From G965230615 sp965230615 (GTDB lineage Bacteria > Pseudomonadota > Gammaproteobacteria > HTCC5015), in assembly GCA_965230615.1 (NCBI GenBank), contig OZ246012.1, positions 682,001-746,000 on the forward strand: 64,000 nt of DNA. Reading direction: 5' to 3'. The notes under the pieces were generated by a model, which did no database searches, had not been told where the DNA came from, and worked only from the letters and a program-made list of their open reading frames with translations. Position numbers and translations under genes: made by a program. Within the stretch, counting starts at the first letter, position 1. Every line of letters begins with the position of its first letter. Positions 17,129 through 25,924 of this stretch are shown in pieces.

Positions 17129-18133
17129 TCAAGTGCTCTCAAAACTCATACTTGTTTTATCGCCTGTCATAACGTCTAACAATGAGGCGCGATTACCGCC
17201 ATGCCCATGGGCAGCCCGTAAATGTAAGACGGCTTCCTCCGTTAGTGCTTGCCAACTTTTTTCTGAATCCTGTTGCGGACAAAATGCTGCCACACCGGCG
17301 CTAAAGGTCAGTAAACCATGTGGGCTTTTTGAATTAGGAATGCTGCGCGCGGCAAAGCCCAGTACAACCCGATTGGCAAGTACCATGCCGCCATCACTTT
17401 GTGTTTCAGGCAGAATGAGTAAAATATTAGGGCCTTGGTCAAAACGATATAAACGATCAGATGCACGACAAGAATGACGAATATGTTCAGCGGCTAATTT
17501 GAGCGAGAGTTTTGCTGCTTTTCTACCATAGTGGCTCGCATAAGTATCATAATCATCAATCGCAAAGATGGCCAGAGAGTAAGCCCGTGCATAACGAGTA
17601 GCGACATTGTGCGTATACTCCAGCTCCACTTGCATCGCATCTGCACTGCCAATCCCCAGCTCCGTATCAAACATCGCTGCTGAAGGCAGATGGTCGTTGG
17701 CATTGAGTAAGGAATACTCTGATGGGTCTGCTTGCTTACGACGTTCGGTACGATTGGCAACGGCGTTACTCACCGTCGTCACAAGCTCTTCGCCACTGCA
17801 GGATTGCTTGAGTACCTGCAGCTTATTGGTACTAGCACCAGCAAATGCTGCGACAGTGGATTCTAACTCCTCCTCTGCTGCTAGCACGATACTGACGGTC
17901 TCTGGGGATAGTTTGTGTACCTGTGAAAGAAACTCAGCGCCCTGGGTATTCGAGAAGCTCATATTAGAGACAAGCGCCTGAAAAGGGCCTGCTTCCTGCA
18001 ATAGCGACAGCGCCTGCTGTGCATCTTGTACCAGGCAGCAATCAAAGTTTTGCTGCAGGTGCGCTTCGAGCTGTGTTAAACAGCTGGCTTTGTTATCTAT
18101 ATAAAGTATACGGGATTGCTGCGCGTTAGCCAT
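17129..18133 (-). CDS. REC-GGDEF protein with both domains degenerate
   Basis: A 334-residue protein. Residues 7-125 follow the receiver fold, but the acidic pair is D13-N14, the phospho-acceptor position is N57 (in ALVSNMSF) and the conserved Thr is Ala; only the lysine (K109) remains. Residues about 160-315 follow a GGDEF domain, yet the signature after R230-F is DQGPN instead of GGDEF, and the GTP-binding region reads DYDTYASHYGRKAA in place of FKxIND-YGH-GD. It can hardly be phosphorylated or make c-di-GMP. It may act as a protein-interaction or nucleotide-sensing module. It stands alone between an intergenic region and a marR gene. Confidence 0.85.
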   Translation of the reverse strand: MANAQQSRILYIDNKASCLTQLEAHLQQNFDCCLVQDAQQALSLLQEAGPFQALVSNMSFSNTQGAEFLSQVHKLSPETVSIVLAAEEELESTVAAFAGASTNKLQVLKQSCSGEELVTTVSNAVANRTERRKQADPSEYSLLNANDHLPSAAMFDTELGIGSADAMQVELEYTHNVATRYARAYSLAIFAIDDYDTYASHYGRKAAKLSLKLAAEHIRHSCRASDRLYRFDQGPNILLILPETQSDGGMVLANRVVLGFAARSIPNSKSPHGLLTFSAGVAAFCPQQDSEKSWQALTEEAVLHLRAAHGHGGNRASLLDVMTGDKTSMSFEST

Positions 18134-18326
18134 GATATTTCCATATGTCAGTGAGCTTGATTAAGTCCACTTAGCCAGAGCCCCTAGCAAAGTAGATACC
18201 TTCAAAGCTTAAATCGGCAAATATTGAAATGGCTTGAGCTGCCTGTCGACACGCTTACATGGATATAAACCGGTAAAGCGTATTATAAATAGCTTTAACT
18301 TATAATTATAACTGTTTGATTTAAAA

Positions 18327-18770
18327 TCAAAATTGATCTGCTTTTGAATGCAATTTATCAATCAGACTAACCAACAGCTGCTGTTCATAGGCGGTTAATA
18401 CTGACAGTAACTCTGACTCATGCGAGCGAGCCAAAGGGACTATTTGCTCATAAATCGCCTGACCAGACTGGCTCAAGCTAAGAAAGTGGCGGCGCTTGTC
18501 ATCGCTATCCGTTTCGCGTTGTAGCAACCCCATCTCCAGCATCTTGTTAATGGCTCGACTAATCTGAACTTTGTCCAAACTGGTATGCCGGGCAACCTCA
18601 TTAGCGGACAATGGTTGCTCAATAGCCAATATTGCCATAACCCGCCATTCGTTGATGCCAATATTGAAACGAGCAGAATATTGTTTAGCCAGAGATTGAC
18701 TGATCGCACGCGATAATACCGATAGACGATAAGGCATATAATCCTGAAGTTTGAGTAGTTTTTCTGACAT
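18327..18770 (-). CDS. MarR-family transcriptional regulator
   Basis: A 147-residue winged-helix regulator. Helix-turn-helix residues lie in LSANEVARHTSLDKVQISRAI (about 55-75), followed by the wing (RETDSDDKRRHFLSLS) with the conserved D-x-R. MarR proteins dimerise and repress nearby genes until a ligand or oxidant releases them. It is divergent from the pyrophosphate-type phosphofructokinase gene, which makes that gene or itself a candidate target. The ligand is unknown. Confidence 0.9.
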   Translation of the reverse strand: MSEKLLKLQDYMPYRLSVLSRAISQSLAKQYSARFNIGINEWRVMAILAIEQPLSANEVARHTSLDKVQISRAINKMLEMGLLQRETDSDDKRRHFLSLSQSGQAIYEQIVPLARSHESELLSVLTAYEQQLLVSLIDKLHSKADQF

Positions 18771-18821
18771 GAAGCTGTTGTCCTATTATGGGGCGCTTAC
18801 GGCTGTATTTTACGGATTTTG

Positions 18822-18834
18822 GCAAAAATTTTGC
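18822..18834. promoter_or_regulatory. Short dyad in marR-pfk divergent region, candidate MarR operator
   Basis: GCAAAA and TTTTGC flank one central A, 52 bp upstream of the marR start. MarR proteins usually bind such AT-rich dyads near their own promoter. The site is short and only position and symmetry support it. Confidence 0.3.
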
Positions 18835-19035
18835 GACTGGGCTATTTTAGCGTAACATGCCGCCTTTATCTCAATATGCAGGGTTTCAGTACACACCAAG
18901 CCTGTCTGAGCATGATATTTTCGCTCGCATCGAGCCTATTTACACCAAAACGATGTTGATACGGAAAAATCATCGGCAAATGGCTTTCGTCTACACCTCA
19001 TATTGGCCTTTGATTAACAAAATATGGGGGAAAAC

Positions 19036-20295
19036 ATGCCTAAAAATGCCTTCTATGCTCAATCAGGAGGGGTTACCTCAGTTATTAATGCATCTGCAGC
19101 CGGTGTTATCGAAACGGCACGTCAGCACAAAGATCAGATTGGTACCGTCTACGCTGGCCTCAATGGCATCATTGGTGCACTGACTGAAGAGCTGATTGAT
19201 ACCAGCCAGGAATCTGATGAGGCGATCGCAGCGCTCAAGCACACACCAGCAGGCGCATTTGGCTCTTGCCGCTATAAGCTAAAAGGTATTGAAGAAAACC
19301 GTGCTGAATATGAGCGAATCATTGACGTTTTCAAAGCACACGATATCGGCTATTTCTTTTATAATGGCGGTGGTGACTCGCAAGACACTTCGCATAAAAT
19401 CTCACAAATTGGTGAAGCACTGGGTTACCCTATGACGTGTGTCGGCGTGCCTAAAACTATCGATAATGACTTACCAATCACTGATAACTGCCCTGGCTTT
19501 GGCTCTGTCGCAAAATACGTAGCCGTATCAACCCGTGAAGTAGCCTATGATTTAGCCTCTATGGCCAGAACATCAACCAAAGTTTTTGTTTTGGAAGTGA
19601 TGGGGCGCCATGCGGGCTGGATTGCAGCAGCAGCTGGTCTGGCTGCGGAACAAGAAGGTGATGCGCCGCATATTATTTTATTCCCGGAAATTGCATTTGA
19701 GAAAGAGCAGTTCCTGGCGCGCGTTAAGAGCTCAGTAGAAAACTATGGTTACTGCGTGATTGTGGTTTCCGAAGGTGTGCATGATAAAGATGGTAAATTT
19801 CTGGCTGACTCAGGCACAACTGATGCCTTTGGCCATGCGCAGTTAGGTGGTGTTGCACCGGTTATTGCGCAAATGACACGTGATGAGCTGGGTTATAAAT
19901 TCCACTATGCAGTATCTGATTATCTACAACGTGCAGCCCGCCACATCGCCTCAAAAAATGATGTTGAGCAAGCTTATGCGATGGGTAAAGCCGCAGTTGA
20001 ATTAGCATTGTCAGGTAAAAATGCGGTGATGCCAACTGTTGTGCGTACATCGGATAACCCATATCAATGGGAAGTTGGCCACGCTAATCTTGCGGATATT
20101 GCGAATGTCGAAAAAATGATGCCTGCAGAATACATTACCGAAGATGGCTTTGGCATTACTGATGCCTGCCGCACTTACCTGCAACCATTGATTATGGGAG
20201 AAGACTACCCGCCTTTTAAAAACGGTTTGCCTGATTATGTACGTTTGAAAAACGTTTTAGTACCGAAAAAACTGGCAACATCGTTTGAGATATAG
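19036..20295 (+). CDS. pfp: Pyrophosphate-dependent 6-phosphofructokinase
   Basis: A 419-residue phosphofructokinase. The phosphoryl-donor site reads G111-G-G-D114-S and the catalytic loop PKTIDND (139-145). The Asp and the Lys (K140), where ATP enzymes have Gly, are the residues that mark PPi-dependent enzymes. It would interconvert fructose 6-phosphate and fructose 1,6-bisphosphate reversibly with PPi/Pi, in glycolysis or gluconeogenesis. Fructose-phosphate contacts are visible in MGRHAGW. The ATG at 19036 has GGGGG five bases upstream; the in-frame ATG at 19024 overlaps that ribosome-binding site and is less likely. It is divergent from marR. Confidence 0.88.
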   Translation: MPKNAFYAQSGGVTSVINASAAGVIETARQHKDQIGTVYAGLNGIIGALTEELIDTSQESDEAIAALKHTPAGAFGSCRYKLKGIEENRAEYERIIDVFKAHDIGYFFYNGGGDSQDTSHKISQIGEALGYPMTCVGVPKTIDNDLPITDNCPGFGSVAKYVAVSTREVAYDLASMARTSTKVFVLEVMGRHAGWIAAAAGLAAEQEGDAPHIILFPEIAFEKEQFLARVKSSVENYGYCVIVVSEGVHDKDGKFLADSGTTDAFGHAQLGGVAPVIAQMTRDELGYKFHYAVSDYLQRAARHIASKNDVEQAYAMGKAAVELALSGKNAVMPTVVRTSDNPYQWEVGHANLADIANVEKMMPAEYITEDGFGITDACRTYLQPLIMGEDYPPFKNGLPDYVRLKNVLVPKKLATSFEI

Positions 20296-20450
20296 TACAT
20301 ATGGTGATGTTTTTATAAAATATTGGCCCGTAATGGGTATATTTGCACTTGTGTTAAGTATACCCAGTGCGGTACTAAAACCAGTTGGTTGGTTGGATAA
20401 TAAATATAAACAAACTAAAGTAATATGCTCAGCCCTGTGGGAGGCGCATC

Positions 20451-23285
20451 ATGGCGAAACAACGACTGTTTACCAAGCTCATTCTTATCACGCTATTTAG
20501 CACTAATGCTCTAGCTCAACCCGAAAGTACTACCTCAGACTCCATTATTGACAAAATCACTCTAGAAGAAGTCTATGTCACCGGCTCCTATATCAAAGGC
20601 CTGTCGCAAGAGGATCTTGCCTCGCCCTTGACCGTTGTCGACCGGAGCAATCTACTTGACACAGGGGCGTTTCGGGTTGCCGAAATTGTCAACAACCTGA
20701 CAATTAACACAGGCTCTGAAAACAACCCGGATGCTTTTACTCAGAACTTCACCAGTGGCACCAGTAATATCAACCTACGTGGCCTAGGTGTTGCCTCTAC
20801 GCTGGTTTTATTAAATGGGCGCAGGCAGACCTATAGCGCTTTTGTAACAGACCGGGGTGAAAATTTTGTCGATACTGCCTCCTTAGTTCCAATGATTGCT
20901 ATCGAGCGCGTAGAAATACTAAAAGACGGTGCAGCCTCACTGTATGGCTCTGATGCTGTCGCAGGGGTAGCGAATTTCATTACTCGCGATGACTTTACCG
21001 GTATTGAGCTCGATATCGAAACACTCAGTGGTGATGGCTTTGGTGATACCACATTGAGTGGTATCTTTGGCTTTGACCTCAGCAGCAAAACCCACTTCAT
21101 GGGTGCATTTAGTGTATTGGATCGAGATAGCCTGCAAACATCAGAAAAACGCTTTTCTGAAATCACTGACGATACCAGTAGTGCTGGTTTCCCCGGCTCT
21201 TTTCTTGTCCCAACGTTTCCCGTCAACTCATCACCCGCTCTGCAAGGCGCCTGGCAAACGTTCTACGATACCAATAGTAACTTTATTGCCGACTTTCTAG
21301 AGCCACAGCTAAGCTTACCCCCTGTACCCGGCGCTCTGCAGCCAGCCATTGCTGATGCCGCCTGCGACCCTGCGGTGACAGGCAGCTCAACCACCTTGCA
21401 GCCAGCAACCTTCCCGCTGGGTGCTTGCGGTTTTGACTTTGGTAACTTTTTCACATTGGTCCCTGAAGAAGAACGAAACCAAATTTTTGCTAGCCTGACC
21501 CATGACATTAACGAAAATATCAGCTTCTATGCCGAAGCTGCCTATGCCAATAATGAAGCTGTACGACTGAATTCACCCTCATTCCCTATTGCCACTACGC
21601 CATTGATCTGTGGCGATGGTTCACTGGATGCGGCTTTGGGTGGCAGTTGTGCCGCACTTGGCCCTCACCCAGATAACCCATTTGGGGTTGATGTATTATT
21701 TATTGGTCGTGTTTTTGGTGCAGGCTCACCACCTGCGACCAGCCTGCATGAATCTGAAACAGAGCGCCTCGTTGTTGGCTTAGAAGCCAAGGCTGGCGAA
21801 TGGGATTTAGCCGTTGATTATGCGCAAAGTAAAAATAACTTTGTATTAACGGCCACAGATACACTCGCCACTGAATTTCAAAATGCGCTGGTTGGTTTGG
21901 GCGGTGCCGATTGCGTTGGCACTGTAGGCGTTGATATTGCGCCTGGTCTTGGGCCATGTGGTTATTTTAATCCTTTTGGCACATCTTTAACCGGTACGGG
22001 CACCCAGAACTCTCAAGCCATACTGGATTATATTACCGGGACGATTATCATCGATGCTGAAGCCGAGCTAAAAACAATTAGCGGACAAGCCTCAACAACC
22101 TTGTTTGAGATGCCAGGCGGCCTAGCTGGCTTTGCGGCAGGTGTTCAAATTCGTGATGAAAGTTTAGTATTTGATTATGATGACCAGTCAAATGCTGAAA
22201 ATTTTATTTTCTTTTTTGGCAACCCTGATTTCAACATTGGCCGTGATATTCGCGCCGCGTTTGCTGAACTAAATTTACCGTTAAACGATACTTTAGATCT
22301 GCAGTTATCCGTACGCTTTGAAGACTATGATGACAGCGGTAGCTCAACCGATCCTAAAGTGGCCGCACTATGGCGCGCTAATGACAACTTAACATTACGC
22401 GGCAGCTTTACAACATCATTCCGTGCCCCGTCTATCTTCCAGCAAAACGGCATCCAAACCAGCCTGGCTGAAATCAGCACACCAGCTGGCACACGCTTTT
22501 TACCCGTACGGGCACAAACCAATCCGAGTGACTCCTTAGACCCTGAAGAAGCCGATATCATTAACCTAGGCGCGTCCTGGAGTTCAGATGACGATGCTTT
22601 CAAGCTCAGCATAGATTATTGGTCTTATGACTATGATAATGTTGTCATTCAACAAAACCCGCAAGCGGTATTAAACGCTGTCCTCGCAGGCGACACCAGC
22701 CTGGCCTCACAAATTGTCGGTAACCCATTGAGCCCATCACGAATCAATGTTTTTTATGATAATGCTTCAACCCTCGAGACCGATGGCGTGGATTTGCAAA
22801 GCAGTTACAGCTGGGCAGATACTGGCAGTGGCAGCTATCGTGTTGGGGCTGAACTAACCCAAGTACTGAGCTACGATATCATTGATCCGCAAGCTGGCAG
22901 TATCGATGGCTTAGGCAAGCGTAACTTTAATAACTTTGCGACATCAGTACCTGAGCTACGTGCTAATCTTAACTTTCAATGGACACATGGCAAACACCTC
23001 GTGAATGCCTTTATGCGATATATCGATTCCTACATTAATGACCAGTTAGGCTCAAACGGTGTGGCCTTAAATCAAACGATCAGCTCGCATAACACACTCG
23101 ATTTACAGTATGCCTATCAGTTTGAACCACTGGGTAACGGTGACCAAGGCATGACTTTATCAGTAGGTGCAATTAACATTACTGACGAAGAGCCACCAAG
23201 CGTGCGCACCAACGGCGGCTTTGATACTAAAGTGCATGACCCCAGAGGCGCGGTGTATTACTTAAAGCTAAATATACCTTTGTAA
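20451..23285 (+). CDS. TonB-dependent outer-membrane receptor
   Basis: A 944-residue receptor with a signal peptide (cut near ALAQ, residue 23). A plug domain spans about 40-180 (EEVYVTGSYI, NLRGLGVASTLVLLNGRR, RVEILKDGAASLYGSDAVAGVANFIT) and a 22-strand barrel extends to the C-terminus (GAVYYLKLNIPL). Three close Cys pairs sit in predicted outer loops (in the CDP...GAC, CGDG...GSC and CVGT...GPC segments). The plug type is common among large nutrient receptors (peptide, carbohydrate or similar) of marine gammaproteobacteria. No siderophore gene adjoins it, so the substrate is unknown. GGGAGG precedes the ATG, and a terminator follows the stop. Confidence 0.92.
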   Translation: MAKQRLFTKLILITLFSTNALAQPESTTSDSIIDKITLEEVYVTGSYIKGLSQEDLASPLTVVDRSNLLDTGAFRVAEIVNNLTINTGSENNPDAFTQNFTSGTSNINLRGLGVASTLVLLNGRRQTYSAFVTDRGENFVDTASLVPMIAIERVEILKDGAASLYGSDAVAGVANFITRDDFTGIELDIETLSGDGFGDTTLSGIFGFDLSSKTHFMGAFSVLDRDSLQTSEKRFSEITDDTSSAGFPGSFLVPTFPVNSSPALQGAWQTFYDTNSNFIADFLEPQLSLPPVPGALQPAIADAACDPAVTGSSTTLQPATFPLGACGFDFGNFFTLVPEEERNQIFASLTHDINENISFYAEAAYANNEAVRLNSPSFPIATTPLICGDGSLDAALGGSCAALGPHPDNPFGVDVLFIGRVFGAGSPPATSLHESETERLVVGLEAKAGEWDLAVDYAQSKNNFVLTATDTLATEFQNALVGLGGADCVGTVGVDIAPGLGPCGYFNPFGTSLTGTGTQNSQAILDYITGTIIIDAEAELKTISGQASTTLFEMPGGLAGFAAGVQIRDESLVFDYDDQSNAENFIFFFGNPDFNIGRDIRAAFAELNLPLNDTLDLQLSVRFEDYDDSGSSTDPKVAALWRANDNLTLRGSFTTSFRAPSIFQQNGIQTSLAEISTPAGTRFLPVRAQTNPSDSLDPEEADIINLGASWSSDDDAFKLSIDYWSYDYDNVVIQQNPQAVLNAVLAGDTSLASQIVGNPLSPSRINVFYDNASTLETDGVDLQSSYSWADTGSGSYRVGAELTQVLSYDIIDPQAGSIDGLGKRNFNNFATSVPELRANLNFQWTHGKHLVNAFMRYIDSYINDQLGSNGVALNQTISSHNTLDLQYAYQFEPLGNGDQGMTLSVGAINITDEEPPSVRTNGGFDTKVHDPRGAVYYLKLNIPL

Positions 23286-23302
23286 TACCTGATCAAGTAT
23301 GC

Positions 23303-23340
23303 AAAAGTGGAGCGCTTGGTCGCCTTGGTGCTCCACTTTT
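23303..23340 (+). terminator. Intrinsic terminator after the TonB receptor gene
   Basis: Perfect 11 bp stem AAAAGTGGAGC (23303-23313)/GCTCCACTTTT (23330-23340) with a 16-base loop. The T-run is part of the stem, and A/T symmetry would let it work on both strands. It lies 18 bases after the receptor stop. Confidence 0.75.
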
Positions 23341-23389
23341 GGTATAAGCCCAGGCTTTTTAAAAGCCACTAGACTAACGCAATAGAGAT

Positions 23390-24529
23390 ATGGACGCCTT
23401 ATTTCCGCAAGCAGCATCACTTATTTATCTCAACCATGCCGCAGTCGGCCCTTGGCCACAGTGCACACATGATGCAATCACCGCCTTCAGCCAGGAAAAC
23501 CTGCTACAAGGCGCCAGAGATTACCCGCAGTGGTTGCAGATAGAACAGCAACTACGACAACGACTCAAAGCACTGATTAATGCTGAATCGACCGATTGTA
23601 TTGCCCTACTTAAAAACACATCAGAGGCACTCTCTGTTATTGCTTATGGCCTAGATTGGCAGGCAGGTGATAATGTTGTCTTAGCCAGCCAAGAATTTCC
23701 CTCTAACCGAATTGTATGGGAGTCTTTACGGGATAGTTATGGCGTAGAGGCCCGCATTGTTACCTTGCCTGATATCAATCAGGGGGGTGACCCAGAGGCC
23801 GCCTTATTAAATGCTTGTGATGAAAACACCCGTTTGATTACCAGCAGCTCTGTGCATTATGCCAGCGGACTGAAAATGGATTTAACGCGGATCGGTCAAT
23901 TTTGTCAGCAACATAATATTTTATTCTGTGTTGATGCTATCCAAAGCCTAGGCGCTTTTGTATTCGATGCACAAGCAGTGCATGCTGACTTTGTCGTAGC
24001 AGATGGCCATAAGTGGATGTTAGGCCCGGAAGGGTTAGCACTTTTTTACTGTCGTGAGCCGCTGTTGCAAAAGCTGACGTTAAAACAATATGGCTGGCAC
24101 ATGTTGGAACATGCTGGTGACTACGACCGGCAAGAGTGGCAAGCTGCTAAAACCGCAATCCGCTTTGAGTGTGGCAGCCCAAATATGTTAGGTATCCATG
24201 GCTTACATGCCAGCCTGGGCTTGCTGCAATCAACTGGGCTGGATGTTATCAGCAGCAACATTCTTACGCATGTGGCTTATTTGCTGGATAAGCTTGCATC
24301 ATTGCCAGGTATTACCATCAACTCGCCACAAGCCAGCGACAGGCAATCAGGTATTGTGAACTTTTCGTTTAACGATATTGATAGTGCTGCAATACAGCAA
24401 GCACTTATGCAGGAAAATGTTATCTGCGCCTACCGTGGTGGTGGTATTCGTTTTTCTCCACACTATTATACCCAAACGGAGCAACTGGACAGCGCCTTAG
24501 AAATATTGAGCCGCTTATTAGAACAGTAA
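23390..24529 (+). CDS. Class V aminotransferase (cysteine desulfurase-like PLP enzyme)
   Basis: A 379-residue fold-type I PLP enzyme. The Schiff-base lysine is K208 in ADGHKWMLGPEG, with D182 and Q185 of VDAIQSLG beneath the cofactor ring and the phosphate-binding region around TSEALS (77-82). Resemblance is to the SufS/CsdA/isopenicillin epimerase branch, but I see no clear catalytic cysteine loop of a cysteine desulfurase, so the substrate is open. It begins after the receptor terminator and is followed by the papain-like gene in the same direction. Confidence 0.85.
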   Translation: MDALFPQAASLIYLNHAAVGPWPQCTHDAITAFSQENLLQGARDYPQWLQIEQQLRQRLKALINAESTDCIALLKNTSEALSVIAYGLDWQAGDNVVLASQEFPSNRIVWESLRDSYGVEARIVTLPDINQGGDPEAALLNACDENTRLITSSSVHYASGLKMDLTRIGQFCQQHNILFCVDAIQSLGAFVFDAQAVHADFVVADGHKWMLGPEGLALFYCREPLLQKLTLKQYGWHMLEHAGDYDRQEWQAAKTAIRFECGSPNMLGIHGLHASLGLLQSTGLDVISSNILTHVAYLLDKLASLPGITINSPQASDRQSGIVNFSFNDIDSAAIQQALMQENVICAYRGGGIRFSPHYYTQTEQLDSALEILSRLLEQ

Positions 24530-24625
24530 GTAACCTAATGCTTATAGAGGGCACATCAAAGATTGCTTTGCCCAATGGTTTGCGTATAGTGTATTTAAAT
24601 AAAATCATAATGAGGTCATGCTCGC

Positions 24626-25546
24626 GTGATTAAGCGTTTAAGTGACAAAATATGGCAGCTGATTACAGATTGGCTTAGCCATGAGACACCAGCCAGTCAT
24701 GTTGCACTCTCCGACTTCGATCGCCTACGCTACGAGATTCGCTTTTGCGATGTGGTACTGGTCGAAGGTCGCAGTCGTGTCAGTGGCATAATACAGTCCA
24801 TTACACTCAGCCCCTGGACCCACTCTGCTATTTATCTCGGGCGTTTACACGCTATTGATGACCCTGACTTGCGCGAGTTAATCCAAGCACACTATCCGGC
24901 TAAACCCGATGAACAACTGATCCTGGAAGCTATGCTGGGTGAAGGCATTATTGTCGCACCACTTGCTAAATATCAGCATGACCATTTACGGTTATGCCGA
25001 CCCAATAATATCTCACGCAAAGATGCTCAGGCGGTTATATCACATGCCGCTAGCCGTTTAGGCAGTGAATATGACATTAGGCAATTACTGGATCTTGCAC
25101 GGTTTTTCTTCCCTTATAAACTGCTGCCACGGCGTTGGCGTTCATCTCTGTTTGGTGTGAGCAATGCAGCCAAAACAGTATGCTCCACCATGTTGGCTGA
25201 AGCTTTTGCCAGTACCCGCTTTCCAGTTCGCCCTGTATTGCAACGTGAGGAAGATGGCAGCTTTACCGTTTATAACCGCAACCTCAAGCTCTATACACCA
25301 AGTGATTTTGACTATTCGCCCTATTTTGACATCATTAAGTACCCTGTCTATGGGGTAGAAAGCCCTGAAACCTATCGCAATCTGCCTTGGACAGAATATG
25401 GTGTGACGCTTGAACAACCTGAAACAAAGGCAGTGAAAGCCAAGTCTACTAGCAGCAGTAACTACAGTGATACAGCTGAGTTAACGGAAAGCGAAGAGCT
25501 TGCGCAGCAAGCAAAAGACTTATTGGATGATATTGATAAAAAGTAA
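24626..25546 (+). CDS. YiiX/YebB-like permuted papain-type (NlpC/P60 superfamily) protein
   Basis: A 306-residue protein. The permuted NlpC/P60 order is visible: CDVVLVEGRSRVSGIIQ leads to H66 in PWTHSAIYLG, and the nucleophile candidate C186 follows later in KTVCSTMLAEAF. Such proteins are putative amidases or acyl-transferases acting on lipids or peptides; no signal peptide is apparent. The last 45 residues are Ser/Thr/Glu-rich and likely disordered. The GTG start at 24626 has GAGG about ten bases upstream; ATGs just before it are out of frame. The stop lies 15 bases from that of the convergent pilZ. Confidence 0.82.
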   Translation: MIKRLSDKIWQLITDWLSHETPASHVALSDFDRLRYEIRFCDVVLVEGRSRVSGIIQSITLSPWTHSAIYLGRLHAIDDPDLRELIQAHYPAKPDEQLILEAMLGEGIIVAPLAKYQHDHLRLCRPNNISRKDAQAVISHAASRLGSEYDIRQLLDLARFFFPYKLLPRRWRSSLFGVSNAAKTVCSTMLAEAFASTRFPVRPVLQREEDGSFTVYNRNLKLYTPSDFDYSPYFDIIKYPVYGVESPETYRNLPWTEYGVTLEQPETKAVKAKSTSSSNYSDTAELTESEELAQQAKDLLDDIDKK

Positions 25547-25561
25547 GACTTAAAATTCGTG

Positions 25562-25909
25562 CTACATGGTATGTGTCGGCCGATCAGCACCTAAAGCGCC
25601 TGCCAGATAGCCTTCAATTTTATTACGTGTCTGGCCATTATCCTGCTCACTGAACTGTACACCGATGCCTGCTGTTTTATTGCCTTGTGCCCCTACCGGC
25701 GTCATCCAAACAATTCTGCCTGCCACAGGTAATTTCTCTTTTTCATCCATGAGTGTTAACAGCATAAAAACTTCATCGCCGACTTTATAAGCTTTATTGG
25801 TTGGAATAAAGAGGCCACCATTTTTAACAAATGGCATATAAGCAGCATACAAGGCACCTTTATCTTTAATGGTTAGGGAGAGTATCCCTTGGCGTCCACC
25901 AGCAGCCAT
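25562..25909 (-). CDS. pilZ: PilZ, type IV pilus-type PilZ domain protein
   Basis: A 115-residue stand-alone PilZ domain (LSLTIKDKGALYAAYMPFVKNGGLFIPT, then a VAGRIVWMTP strand and GIGVQF). It lacks the RxxxR motif, as do the pilus PilZ proteins of Pseudomonas and Xanthomonas, which do not bind c-di-GMP themselves but act through PilB and FimX. GAGGTGG precedes the ATG. It follows holB by 15 bases, the arrangement known from Pseudomonas. It could serve a PilB system elsewhere in the genome or the MSHA-like ATPase at 1828. Confidence 0.9.
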   Translation of the reverse strand: MAAGGRQGILSLTIKDKGALYAAYMPFVKNGGLFIPTNKAYKVGDEVFMLLTLMDEKEKLPVAGRIVWMTPVGAQGNKTAGIGVQFSEQDNGQTRNKIEGYLAGALGADRPTHTM

Positions 25910-25924
25910 AATTCCACCTCAAGT

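Noticed and set aside
20334..20366. Inverted repeat TGGGTATA/TATACCCA after the phosphofructokinase gene as terminator
   Set aside because: The 17-base loop and absence of a following T-run make intrinsic termination unlikely.
20285..20500. 71-codon frame with a hydrophobic stretch between the phosphofructokinase and TonB receptor genes
   Set aside because: It needs a TTG start inside the phosphofructokinase gene, has no ribosome-binding site, runs into the receptor gene and lacks recognisable similarity.
20831..22612. Several long minus-strand frames inside the TonB receptor gene
   Set aside because: They mirror the codon use of the receptor frame and show no family resemblance or ribosome-binding sites.
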